DNA of 64,000 nt, from assembly GCA_017853835.1 (NCBI GenBank), contig JAFMIU010000005.1:38511-102510 (forward strand). The letters run 5' to 3'. The stretch's first letter is position 1; every line of letters starts with the position of its first letter. This stretch comes from Pirellulales bacterium. GTDB taxonomy: Bacteria; Planctomycetota; Planctomycetia; Pirellulales; UBA1268. Made by a program: the position numbers and the translations under genes. The notes beneath the pieces are model-generated. The model was not told where the DNA came from, searched no databases, and saw only the letters and a program-made list of their open reading frames with translations. Positions 9,243 through 19,418 of the stretch are shown here, one piece after another.

Positions 9243-9310
9243 TGCTCTGGAACCAGCAGTTCCATCGGCCGCTCGTGGGCCGTTCAGATTGAACCGGAGC
9301 CTCATTCGCC

Positions 9311-10993
9311 ATGGCAGCCTCGCCAACAGCTTCCCGCCGAACCGGCACCAAACGGGCGGTGCTCATCGCCAGTGGAGACCTTCGCGAGGAGGCAAACCGG
9401 GTCTGCTGGCCGGCGCAGTTGGCGATGGAGAAGGCCCTCACATCGGCCTTTGCCCGTGCCGGCTGGACGCTCGAACGCGGCCATGCCGTGTCGCGAAGTC
9501 GCGGTCATGGGTTCATCGCGAGCTGCCGCGAGGGTCTCGATGTGTTTGCCGAAATCGATCCCGACGTGCCGCTCGTGGTGGCGGAGGCCGTGTGGCAGTA
9601 TTCCAACCACGTGCTCCCTGGCCTGACGACGCATCGGGGCCCGATCCTCACGGCGGCGAACTGGTCGGGCCAGTGGCCCGGTCTCGTGGGCATGCTCAAC
9701 CTCAATGGGTCGTTGACGAAAGCCGGGGTGCCCTACTCGACGATCTGGGCCGACGATTTCGCGAGCCCGAGTTTCGAGCGGCACCTCAAGGCCTGGCTCG
9801 ACACGCGATCGATTCATCACGACATGAGCCACGTCGTGCCGTTTGACAGGGTGCGTGTGCCACGTGATCTCGCCAAGCGGGCTGACGTGATCGCCGAAGA
9901 GCTCCGCACGAAAAAGGCGCTGCTCGGGGTGTTCGACGAGGGCTGCATGGGCATGGAAAACGCCATCATCCCCGACCGGCTCCTCCATGCGACCGGCGTC
10001 TTCAAAGAGCGGCTCAGCCAAAGCGCGCTCTACCACGAAACGATGCGGACGAGCGAGGCCGAAGCCCGCGACGTCTTCCGCTGGCTGGAAAAGGCAGGCA
10101 TGCGGTTCCACTTCGGCCGCCACGAGGCCTCCGACCTGACGCGACAGCAGGTGCTGCTGCAGTGCCGCATGTACATCGCCGCCCTGCGGCTCGCGGATCG
10201 CTACGGGTGTGACTCGATCGGCATTCAATACCAGCAGGGACTCAAGGATCTTCTGCCCGCCAGCGACCTTGTCGAAGGCATGCTCAACGACTCGAAACGC
10301 CCGCCGGTCACGGCGGAGGGGTCGTCCCGGGTCCTCTTCAAGGGCCGTCCGCTCGTGCACTTCAACGAAGTGGACGAGTGTGCCGGCCTCGACGGCCTGC
10401 TCACCCAACGCGTGCACGAGGCGCTCGGCGAGCCAGTTGAAAACACGCTGCACGACATCCGATGGGGCGACTGGGATCAGTCGCGGTCCACGGATCATTG
10501 GGTGTGGGTGTTTGAAATCTCGGGCGGTGCCCCACCGGCCCATTTCGTGAAGGGCTGGAAGGGTGCCGAAGGGTTTCGGCAGCCGGCGATGTACTTTCGT
10601 CTCGGCGGCAGCACGCTCGCCGGCATCAGCAAGCCAGGCGAGATCGTTTGGAGCCGCGTGTGGGTCGACGGCACCGGTTCCAAGGAAAAACTCTGCATGG
10701 ATATCGGACGGGCCGCGGTGGTGGCGCTCCCGCCGGAGGAGACACGACGGCGGCTCGATGCAACCACCAAGGAATGGCCGATCATGCATGCCGTCACCTA
10801 TGGCGTGTCGCGTGACCAGATGATGGCCCGTCACAAGGCCAATCATGTGCATGTGGCCTATGCCCGCGATGCCGCCGGAGCCGATCGGGCGGCGGTCATG
10901 AAGGCCGCGGTGGCCCGAAGCCTTGGCATCGAGGTCTCCTTCTGCGGAACCCGAGGCCATGGTGCCACGTCGGCCGTCCGCTGGGATGCCTGA
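9311..10993 (+). CDS. L-fucose/L-arabinose isomerase-like sugar isomerase
   Basis: The 560 aa protein resembles the FucI/AraA superfamily, which interconverts aldoses and ketoses with a divalent metal. Visible features are an N-terminal Rossmann-type segment ([18 protein letters not shown]), a central region containing [12 protein letters not shown], an acidic pair in [14 protein letters not shown] that could hold the metal, and a C-terminal His-rich [10 protein letters not shown]. The following gene encodes a xylulokinase-type kinase, so the pair probably feeds a ketose into the pentose phosphate pathway. The actual sugar cannot be told. A GGAG lies 11 bases before the ATG. Confidence 0.75.
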   Translation: MAASPTASRRTGTKRAVLIASGDLREEANRVCWPAQLAMEKALTSAFARAGWTLERGHAVSRSRGHGFIASCREGLDVFAEIDPDVPLVVAEAVWQYSNHVLPGLTTHRGPILTAANWSGQWPGLVGMLNLNGSLTKAGVPYSTIWADDFASPSFERHLKAWLDTRSIHHDMSHVVPFDRVRVPRDLAKRADVIAEELRTKKALLGVFDEGCMGMENAIIPDRLLHATGVFKERLSQSALYHETMRTSEAEARDVFRWLEKAGMRFHFGRHEASDLTRQQVLLQCRMYIAALRLADRYGCDSIGIQYQQGLKDLLPASDLVEGMLNDSKRPPVTAEGSSRVLFKGRPLVHFNEVDECAGLDGLLTQRVHEALGEPVENTLHDIRWGDWDQSRSTDHWVWVFEISGGAPPAHFVKGWKGAEGFRQPAMYFRLGGSTLAGISKPGEIVWSRVWVDGTGSKEKLCMDIGRAAVVALPPEETRRRLDATTKEWPIMHAVTYGVSRDQMMARHKANHVHVAYARDAAGADRAAVMKAAVARSLGIEVSFCGTRGHGATSAVRWDA

Positions 10994-11111
10994 GGCATGC
11001 GGCCCGCCGTGTCACCGATCGGTTGAGGGGCGCTGGCAGGCGGGGCTTCCCTGTGGCGTCGGTGGCGGCGAGGATACCGGCGGCAGAACCCATTCCTCCG
11101 GAACGTGAATC

Positions 11112-12668
11112 ATGAAGACGCAGGGCTACCTCGGGATCGACATCGGCACGCAGGGTCTTTCGGTCATCTTTACGGATGACGCGATGCGGATTCTCGCGAC
11201 GGGCGAGGGCGACTACGCGATGGTGCCAGGCCTCGCCACCGAGTGTCAGGAGCAGCTGCCGTCTGATTGGGAGCGGGCCCTGGCAGCGGCGATGCTCGGC
11301 ATGCGGCAGCGGCTTGCGGCCGCCGGCGTGGAGCCGGAGGTGCGGAGCATCGGCATCTCGGGGCAGATGCACGGCGAAGTGCTCGTCGATTCCTCGGGGG
11401 TGCCGATCGGAGCGGCTCGGCTGTGGTGCGATGGTCGCAACGAAGCCGAGGGGCACGAACTCACCGAAGCCCTCGGCACGAAGGTCCCGAAGCGGATGAC
11501 ATCGGCTCGTTGGCTCTGGACGATTCGCAACCAGCCTGAGAAGGCGGCTCGAACGGTCCGCATCACGACCCCCGCCGGCTGGATCGCGCACGTGCTCACG
11601 GGGGGCTTCACCCTCGGGATCGGTGACGCGGCCGGCATGTTTCCGATCGATCAGTCCACGCTCGATTACGACACCAAGCGGCTCGCCGACTTCGACGCGC
11701 TGGTGGCCCGCAGCTGCAAGGGGGCGACGATCCGTCCGCTTCGCGACCTGCTGCCGGAGGTGCGGCGAGCCGGCGACGATGGCGGCGTGCTCGACGCGCG
11801 GGGCGCCGCCCTGCTCGGGCTGCCGCAGGGTGTGCCCGTGGCCCCGGCGGAGGGAGACCAGCCCTCGGCGCTTGCGGGATCCCTCATCGCAGCGTCAGGC
11901 ACGGTGTCGATGAGTTTTGGCACGAGTGTCGTGGCCAACTCGGTGGGGGATCGGGCCTTCAAGGGCGTCGATCGGGCCATCGACCACTTCTGCGCGCCCG
12001 ACGGCAAGCCGATCAACATGGTCTGGCTGCGGAACGGCACCACCGCGATGAACACCGTCGTGGACATGTTCGGCAAGGCGCTTGGAGGCGACCGAGGCGA
12101 CGCGTTTGCGACCATGATTCCGCATCTGCTGGCGGCGCCGGACGACTGTGGCGGCCTGCAGGCCCTGTCGTTCATGGAGGATGAGCCGGGGGCGGGCGTG
12201 TCGCATGGTGGCACGGCCATGGTGATCGGACTCAACGACCGCAACGCGACACCGGGCAACGTTGCCCGGGCGATGCTGCTGGCGACGATCTTCAATCTCC
12301 GCATGGGAAGTGAAGGGCTCGATGCCCAGGGGTTTCCCCGGAAGGAGATCGTGTTGTCGGGCGGGATCACGAAGACGCCCGAACTGGCGCAGCTCGTGGC
12401 CGATGCATTTCATGTGCCCGTGGTGATCCTCGCCGGGGCGACGGAAGGCACCGCCTGGGGAGCGGCTCTCATGGCGAAGTTCCGCGATGGAAAACTCGCC
12501 GGGAAGGGGGGTGACTGGCAGACGTTTCTCGCCGGCCATGCGGCCGACGGTGCTCGTCGATTTGAGCCTCGGCCATCGGCATCAGCCACGTTTGATCGGA
12601 TGTTCGCCCGCCACAAGAAACTCGTGGCCCTCCATGGTCAGCTCGACGCGGCCGTCAGGGTCGGCTGA
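11112..12668 (+). CDS. xylB: Xylulokinase-like carbohydrate kinase (FGGY family)
   Basis: The 518 aa protein has the two-lobed FGGY fold. The N-terminal phosphate loop is LGIDIGTQGLSVIFTD. The substrate loop SIGISGQMHGEVLVD contains the GQMHG motif typical of xylulokinases. Near the C terminus the nucleotide-binding motif VLSGGITKTPELAQLVAD is followed by ATEGTAWGAAL. It would phosphorylate D-xylulose or a related ketose. It follows the isomerase by 118 bp with no intervening gene, so both are probably one catabolic unit, without a transporter or regulator in the window. Confidence 0.9.
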   Translation: MKTQGYLGIDIGTQGLSVIFTDDAMRILATGEGDYAMVPGLATECQEQLPSDWERALAAAMLGMRQRLAAAGVEPEVRSIGISGQMHGEVLVDSSGVPIGAARLWCDGRNEAEGHELTEALGTKVPKRMTSARWLWTIRNQPEKAARTVRITTPAGWIAHVLTGGFTLGIGDAAGMFPIDQSTLDYDTKRLADFDALVARSCKGATIRPLRDLLPEVRRAGDDGGVLDARGAALLGLPQGVPVAPAEGDQPSALAGSLIAASGTVSMSFGTSVVANSVGDRAFKGVDRAIDHFCAPDGKPINMVWLRNGTTAMNTVVDMFGKALGGDRGDAFATMIPHLLAAPDDCGGLQALSFMEDEPGAGVSHGGTAMVIGLNDRNATPGNVARAMLLATIFNLRMGSEGLDAQGFPRKEIVLSGGITKTPELAQLVADAFHVPVVILAGATEGTAWGAALMAKFRDGKLAGKGGDWQTFLAGHAADGARRFEPRPSASATFDRMFARHKKLVALHGQLDAAVRVG

Positions 12669-12686
12669 GGCCGCCCGCCGACCTGC

Positions 12687-12692
12687 TACAAC
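12687..12692 (+). promoter_or_regulatory. Candidate -10 element (TACAAC) before lipB-like gene
   Basis: TACAAC ends 6 bp before the ATG at 12699. The same hexamer precedes the thiE gene. If real, the transcript would have a very short leader. There is no clear -35 box. Confidence 0.2.
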
Positions 12693-12698
12693 TCGGGG

Positions 12699-13499
12699 AT
12701 GCCGCCTCCACCATCCGTCGCCGCCTCTCTGACCTCCGCCGAGCGGAAGCCGCTTGCGGTGTGGCTCGCCGGCGTGATCGCCTTCGATGACTATCTGGTC
12801 ATGGCGGAACGGCTGGCGGGCGAAGCGGCTCAGCCCAATGGTCGCCTGCCGACGTTGGTGCTGTGCGAACTCGCTCCCGTGATCACGATCGGCCGGGCCG
12901 GATCGCGGGCCGATGTGCGGCTCTCCGATGAAGATCTCCGAGCGAGGCGTCTTGCCGTGCGGTTCACCGGTCGCGGAGGCGGGGCCGTGTTGCACGGGCC
13001 GGGGCAGGTGGTGGTGGCGCTCTTTGCCAGGCTCGAGGATCTCGGTTTCGGCAGAGACGACGTGGGCCGGTTCGTCGAACGCTTCCAACGGGGCGTTGCC
13101 GAAGCGATCGGTGCGGCGCGGTGTGGCAGCGGTTCTCTCGAGCCTGGCGTCCACGCGGTCTCCGGCCGATCCGGCATTGTGGCGGCCCTGGGGATGGCGA
13201 TCCGTCGGGGTGTCGCCTGCCACGGGGCGTTCGTCAATGTCTGCCCTCCGCTCGACCTTTTCCCACGGATCGATACCATTCCCCGGAGGCTCCGCCCCGC
13301 CGGCACCGTGGGTCCCAGCACCATGGGATCGATTGAGGCCGACGTGCAGCGGCGTGTTCGACTGCAGGATGTGCGCACCGCGCTCGTGCAGGGCATCGCC
13401 GACGCGATGGATGTTCCGAGGGTGCACATCAACGCGGGGTTTCCCATCCGCATCCCGTCCCCGCCGAATCAGCCGGAGGTTGCCAGAAGTGTCGGGTGA
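12699..13499 (+). CDS. lipB: LipB-like octanoyltransferase homologue lacking the expected Lys/Cys dyad
   Basis: The 266 aa protein follows the LipB fold: VLCELAPVITIGR near residue 55, then RFTGRGGGAVLHGPGQVVV (89-106, with the diagnostic RGG...HGPGQ), and VAALGMAIRRGVACHGAFVNV (161-181). LipB normally transfers octanoate from acyl carrier protein to lipoyl domains through a Cys acyl-enzyme (Cys in 'INPCG') helped by a Lys ('KIA-x-LG'). Here the Lys position reads Ile (GIVAALG), and the region after LFPRID reads TIPRR with no Cys. Cys174 and Cys182 are nearby but not at the canonical site. It overlaps lipA, so a lipoate role remains likely, but activity is uncertain. Confidence 0.82.
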   Translation: MPPPPSVAASLTSAERKPLAVWLAGVIAFDDYLVMAERLAGEAAQPNGRLPTLVLCELAPVITIGRAGSRADVRLSDEDLRARRLAVRFTGRGGGAVLHGPGQVVVALFARLEDLGFGRDDVGRFVERFQRGVAEAIGAARCGSGSLEPGVHAVSGRSGIVAALGMAIRRGVACHGAFVNVCPPLDLFPRIDTIPRRLRPAGTVGPSTMGSIEADVQRRVRLQDVRTALVQGIADAMDVPRVHINAGFPIRIPSPPNQPEVARSVG

Positions 13500-14421
13500 A
13501 TCCATGCCGCAGGCGACGTCGACGCTCCTCCCAATTCTCGGTGAGGCTCCCGCGTCCGCACCGCCATCCTCGCGACGCCTTCCGCCCTGGCTGCGGCAGA
13601 ATCTCGGCGTTGGCGGAGGCCACGCCGAGACGGCCCACCTCATCGCGGAACTCAACCTCGAAACGGTCTGCTCGTCGGCGAAGTGCCCCAATCGGCTCGA
13701 GTGTTGGTCGCAGCGCACGGCCACCTTCATGATTCTGGGCAATGTCTGCACCCGTCCGTGCGGCTTCTGCTCGGTGCCCAAGGGCAAGACCGAACCGCTC
13801 GAGGGGGACGAGCCCGAGCGGGTCGCCGAGGCGGCAAGGCGGCTCGGCCTGAAGCATGTCGTCATCACCAGTGTCACCCGCGACGACCTGCCCGATGGCG
13901 GCGCGGAGCACTTTCGGCGCACGGTCGATGCCGTGCGGGCGGCCACAGGAGCGACGATCGAAGTGCTCGTTCCCGACTTCCTCGGGAAGGACGGGGCGCT
14001 CGAGCGGCTCATGGAGGCGCGGCCCGAGGTGTTCAACCACAACACCGAGACGGTGCCCCGGCTCTATCGCACCGTTCGCGGGCGGAAGAGCGTGTATGCG
14101 TGGACGCTGCAGCTTCTCTCCGATGCCAAGAGGGTGTTTCCCGAGGTGCGAACCAAAACCGGCCTGATGCTCGGTTTGGGAGAGACCCGCGACGAACTGC
14201 TCGACGTGTTTGCCGACCTCCGGGATCACGACGTCGATTTCCTCACGCTGGGTCAGTATCTCCAGCCATCGCTCGATTCGCTTCCCGTGGAGCGGTATCT
14301 CCCTCCGGAGGAGTTCGAGGAGCTGGGGTCGCTCGCCCGCAGCATGGGATTCCGTCAGGTGGCCAGCGGCCCGCTCGTGCGATCGAGCTACCACGCCCGC
14401 GACATGGCCGAAGCCGGATAA
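13489..14421 (+). CDS. lipA: Lipoyl synthase (radical SAM)
   Basis: LipA inserts two sulfurs into protein-bound octanoyl groups. The auxiliary cluster motif CSSAKCPNRLEC (CX4CX5C) and the radical SAM motif CTRPCGFC (CX3CX2C) are both complete. Other family segments are ITSVTRDDLPDGGAEHF, FNHNTETVPRLY and KTGLMLGLGE. The C terminus carries the conserved GPLVRSSYHA serine region. I chose GTG 13489 (310 aa), which has GGAGG 9 bases upstream inside lipB. ATG 13504 (305 aa) is the alternative. The overlap with the lipB-like gene implies coupled translation. Confidence 0.96.
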   Translation: MSGESMPQATSTLLPILGEAPASAPPSSRRLPPWLRQNLGVGGGHAETAHLIAELNLETVCSSAKCPNRLECWSQRTATFMILGNVCTRPCGFCSVPKGKTEPLEGDEPERVAEAARRLGLKHVVITSVTRDDLPDGGAEHFRRTVDAVRAATGATIEVLVPDFLGKDGALERLMEARPEVFNHNTETVPRLYRTVRGRKSVYAWTLQLLSDAKRVFPEVRTKTGLMLGLGETRDELLDVFADLRDHDVDFLTLGQYLQPSLDSLPVERYLPPEEFEELGSLARSMGFRQVASGPLVRSSYHARDMAEAG

Positions 14422-14448
14422 GCCGCTTCAGCAGACGGTCGCTTCGAT

Positions 14449-15543
<1,095 letters not shown>

Positions 15544-17893
15544 GATCCGCCGCCTCCAGCACCCCGAGGATGTCGCCGGCGACGGTCCGTGACGAATCGT
15601 CCGCCAGATTGTACTGCCTGATCACCGCCTGCACGTGGTCGCATCGCAGGAGCATCCCATGGTGTTCCACGCTCGCCGAGAACGCGGCGAGGGCGGTCCG
15701 CCGCAGCGGATCCGGAAGGTCGTGACGATCGGCCTGGGTCATGAGGATGTCCTGGGCCGCCGGACTCGCGAGGGAGCCGAGCAGGGCGGTGGCGGGGGCG
15801 AAGAGTTCTGCCACATCAAGGGCGCGTTGTGCCGTGGCCACTGCCGGTCTGACGTCCCAGCCGCGCTTCGACAGCAGCGCGAGGAGGGTGAACGCTTCAT
15901 GAGCTCGTGCCAGACGCTCCCGCCGAGCGGCCTCACGACTGGCGGGATCGATCGCCACGGGGCCGGCGGTTCTCGCCACCATGTCGGGAAACCTCGGCAG
16001 CATCGCGACGGCGCCGGTGGCATCGTCGATCATCGGTCGAAACATGCTGTCGAGCCGATCCACGATCGCCACTCCCGGCATGCCTGCCGTCGCGTTCCTG
16101 AGTGAGGCGAGGAATCGTCCGTGCTCGTCGTCATCGAGCGGATCGACCACGACGAGCACCGGGGGCGTGCCACCGAGGCCCTGGTGACGGAGGAGCTGGG
16201 CGGTTTCGACGGCCGAAGGGGTGGAGAGGCGGGCTGCGACGACGACGAGCACCGTGTCGGCATGGCCACGGGCGGCGAAGAGGGCCTCCCGGCCGTTCGT
16301 CGCGCGAATCGGCTCGTAGCCGAAGCGAGACACATCCGTGGCCAGCGTCTCGAGGACGAGCGCGTCGGGATGGGCCACCACGGCCCGCTCGGTGCCCGTC
16401 GCGGTGGCGGCGTGGAGCAGCGCCTCGAGCACACGGCTCGAACCGGCATACGGCGGGTCACCGGCGGTGAGGGCCAGGGTGCGGGCGGCCGCAAACTGCA
16501 CGCCGGCGTCCGGAGCGCCCAGCGCCCTCACAAGCGCCTTGCGAGTCGCGGGAACGAGTTCGAGGTCGGCGTCGGAACCCTGCGGCGGCGCAAGGGCCGC
16601 CGCCACGCCGGCCGCCGCTTCCAACATGCCCCGCGCGATCGCGTCGTCGAGCACGTCGGCTGCGACCGCGACGGAGAAGCCATTGGGACCTGTCAGCGGC
16701 TTTCGCAGCTCCTGGGGGGCGATCGCCGACGGGCTGCCAGCGGCGACGAGGAGCGCCTCCATGCGAGCCAGCAGCACGAGACGCACGGCCGATGGGTCTC
16801 GAGGGTCGAGCGCTGCCAGGTCGCCGGCGAGGTGCATCGCCTCTCGGGCACGGGCGGCCCGCGGTGTCATGCGGGTGTGCACAAACCTCTTGGATGTCGC
16901 GTCCCACACGGCCCTTTCGACGACGCCTTCGAGGCTGCCGCCGAAGGCCACGGCGGCGGCCCCAGGGTCGCGAATCGGCTCGAGCGGGTGTTTGGCATCG
17001 GGCAGGCTCCGCGCCCGAAGCACCCGGTCGAGGCGGGCGGCCAACACGCCCATCGCGGTGTCTCGGGAGATGTCCGACGCGTAGCCATGACGTGCGAGGA
17101 TGCGGCGGGCTGTTTCCGAGACCGCCTCAGGGGCATCGGCCGCGACCGCCGGCGCCAGGAGAAACACGGCAATGTCGCGAGAGCCGCTCAGATCGAGCGA
17201 TTCCATGATGCCCGGCCACGCCTCGACCTCGGAGGATGCGAGCCAGTCGAGCAGGGGATCACGGCAATCGCTCCCGATCAGCGTGATGATCTCGCGGGCA
17301 CGTCGGCATCGAAGGGCGTCTTCAGGGCGGGTCGACGACACCAACGGAACGACTGCCGGAAGCGCATCGACGCCCGTGCGAGCGAGCTGGTCGGCCGCGG
17401 CAAGGCCTTCGGCCGTGGAGGGGCTGCCGAGGAGCGACGCCCACTCCTCCACCTGCTCAGGGGAGTGCCGCCGGGCCAGCGAGGCGGCTCGAATCGCCGC
17501 GACCAGTCGGCCTGCGTCGGGGTCGCGTGTCGCGAGCAGACGCTCGAGCGATCCAAGGCCGACGGCATCGATCCCATCGCCAAGATCGGCCATCAGTGAG
17601 GGACGATCCGGACCCGCGTCGTCGAGCGACGTCACGACTTTCGCAAACCACTCGGCGGCCGCGGCACCGGCGTCGACGGAGGCGGCGCGGACGGCGGCAT
17701 CGAGATACTCGGCGGGCGTCGTGCGCCAACTCGCCGACAGCGATTCCACCACGGACCGCTGCAGCGGGTCGAGTGGCGGGTCGACGATCGGATCGGCCGC
17801 ACGGGCGGCACCGGCGACCGCGCAGGCAGCCAGAACCGGAATCAGAAGAGCGAACCGGAGCAGAGCAGGCATGGGCGACCGGCGACAGGGCGG

Positions 17894-19321
17894 TTACGGC
17901 GTGGCCGCAGCTCCCAGCCGCTGACGCCAGCCGGCAATCTGTTCGGCAACCCCTGCGGGGGCGGTCGAACCAAAGCTCGCCATCCGCGCAACTGCCCGAG
18001 AGGCGCCCAAGGCCCCACGGAGGGCGTCGTTCCATCCGGTGTATTCACCGGAGAACTCCTGATCGGAAAGGTCTGCCAGGGCCACGCCACGGCTCATCGC
18101 CAGCCGCACGAGCCGGCCGACGATCTCGTGGGCCGTGCGCTGCGGGACTCCCTGCGCGATCAGCGCCTCCATGAGGCTCGTGGCATCGAGGTGCCCCTTC
18201 TCGATCGTGGCGGTGATCCGATCGCGATCAAACGAGGTGCCGGTCACGAGGGGAGCAGCCACGCCGAGCGAGGCTTCGAGCGTGTCGATCGAATCGAAGA
18301 GCGTTTCCTTGTCTTCCTGGAGATCGCGGTTGTAGGCCGTGGGAAGTCCCTTCAGGAGCACGAGCAACGCCTGCACGTTGCCGATCGTTCGGGCGCTTTT
18401 GCCGCGAACGAGTTCGAGGACGTCGGGGTTGATCTTCTGCGGCATGATCGAACTGCCGGTGCAGAAGCCTTCGGGAAGCTTGAGGAATCCAAACTCCTGC
18501 GTGCTGTAGATGATCCATTCCTCAGCCCATTGCGACAGGTGAACCATCGACAGGGCGATCACGAAGGCAAGCTCGCAGGCGAAGTCGCGATCGCTCGCGC
18601 CGTCAAGACTGTTGGCCGCGACGGACGCGAAACCGAGCGATTCCCGCACGCGGTCGCGATCGATCGGAAGGCTCGATCCGGCGAGAGCCCCGGAGCCGAG
18701 CGGCAGCACGTTGGTGCGCCGCCGGCAGTCGGCGAGGCGGTCGCGATCGCGGCCGAACTTCTCGCACCAGGCGAGGAGCTGATGGGCGGCGAGCACCGGC
18801 TGGGCCCGACGCAGGTGGGTGTACGCGGGGATCACGAGATCCTGCTCGCGCTCGGCAAATCCGAGAAACGCCCGCTGAAGATCGGCGAGTCCCTGATCGA
18901 GCCGATCGATCGCGCGGCGGCAGAAGAGCCTCAGGTCGGTGGCCACCTGATCATTCCGGCTGCGGGCCGTGTGGATCTTGCGGCCCGTGTCGCCGAGCCG
19001 TGCCGTGAGGGCTGACTCGATGTGGAGGTGGATGTCCTCCTTCGACACGGTGTATTCAAAGCGACCGGCATGGATCTCGCCACGAATCTCCTCGAGCACC
19101 TGGGCGATGGTGTCGGCCTCCTGCACGCTCACCAGGCCGCACTGCGCCAGCATGCGGGCGTGGGCGATCGATCCGTCGATGTCGTCATCGGCGAGACGAC
19201 GATCGTAGGAGATGCTTTCCGAAAACAGTTCGACCCGCTTGTCGGTCGGTTCGCGAAACACCCCGCCCCAGGCTTTTTGGTGCTGAGCGGGTGACGGAGA
19301 CTGGTTTTCGGCACTGGACAC
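17894..19321 (-). CDS. argH: Argininosuccinate lyase
   Basis: The 475 aa protein cleaves argininosuccinate to arginine and fumarate, the last step of arginine synthesis. The fumarase/aspartase superfamily signature GSSIMPQKINPD is present with its catalytic Ser in the flexible loop. Other family segments are SKEDIHLHIESAL, HTARSRNDQVATDLRL and YTHLRRAQPV. The start is GTG at 19321. It follows the HEAT-repeat gene region with 21 bp spacing and is divergent from the helicase gene. Arginine is a building block of cyanophycin, whose synthetase lies 27 kb away in this window, but no direct link is shown. Confidence 0.97.
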   Translation of the reverse strand: MSSAENQSPSPAQHQKAWGGVFREPTDKRVELFSESISYDRRLADDDIDGSIAHARMLAQCGLVSVQEADTIAQVLEEIRGEIHAGRFEYTVSKEDIHLHIESALTARLGDTGRKIHTARSRNDQVATDLRLFCRRAIDRLDQGLADLQRAFLGFAEREQDLVIPAYTHLRRAQPVLAAHQLLAWCEKFGRDRDRLADCRRRTNVLPLGSGALAGSSLPIDRDRVRESLGFASVAANSLDGASDRDFACELAFVIALSMVHLSQWAEEWIIYSTQEFGFLKLPEGFCTGSSIMPQKINPDVLELVRGKSARTIGNVQALLVLLKGLPTAYNRDLQEDKETLFDSIDTLEASLGVAAPLVTGTSFDRDRITATIEKGHLDATSLMEALIAQGVPQRTAHEIVGRLVRLAMSRGVALADLSDQEFSGEYTGWNDALRGALGASRAVARMASFGSTAPAGVAEQIAGWRQRLGAAATP

Positions 19322-19405
19322 GGCAAACGCTCCTTGCAGGGTTCGTGATGGAAAACCTTACCCTCTGTGCCCGCCGACATGAAACGCGGGTCGGGTTCTC
19401 CCCGC

Positions 19406-19411
19406 TACACT
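19406..19411 (+). promoter_or_regulatory. Candidate -10 element (TACACT) before the DinG-type helicase
   Basis: TACACT ends 7 bp before the ATG at 19419 in the 97-bp divergent gap with argH. No convincing -35 box is seen. Confidence 0.2.
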
Positions 19412-19418
19412 TCACCTC

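Noticed and set aside
9302..10960. A 552-codon minus-strand ORF opposite the sugar isomerase
   Set aside because: It is antisense to a recognised isomerase and has no domain-like features.
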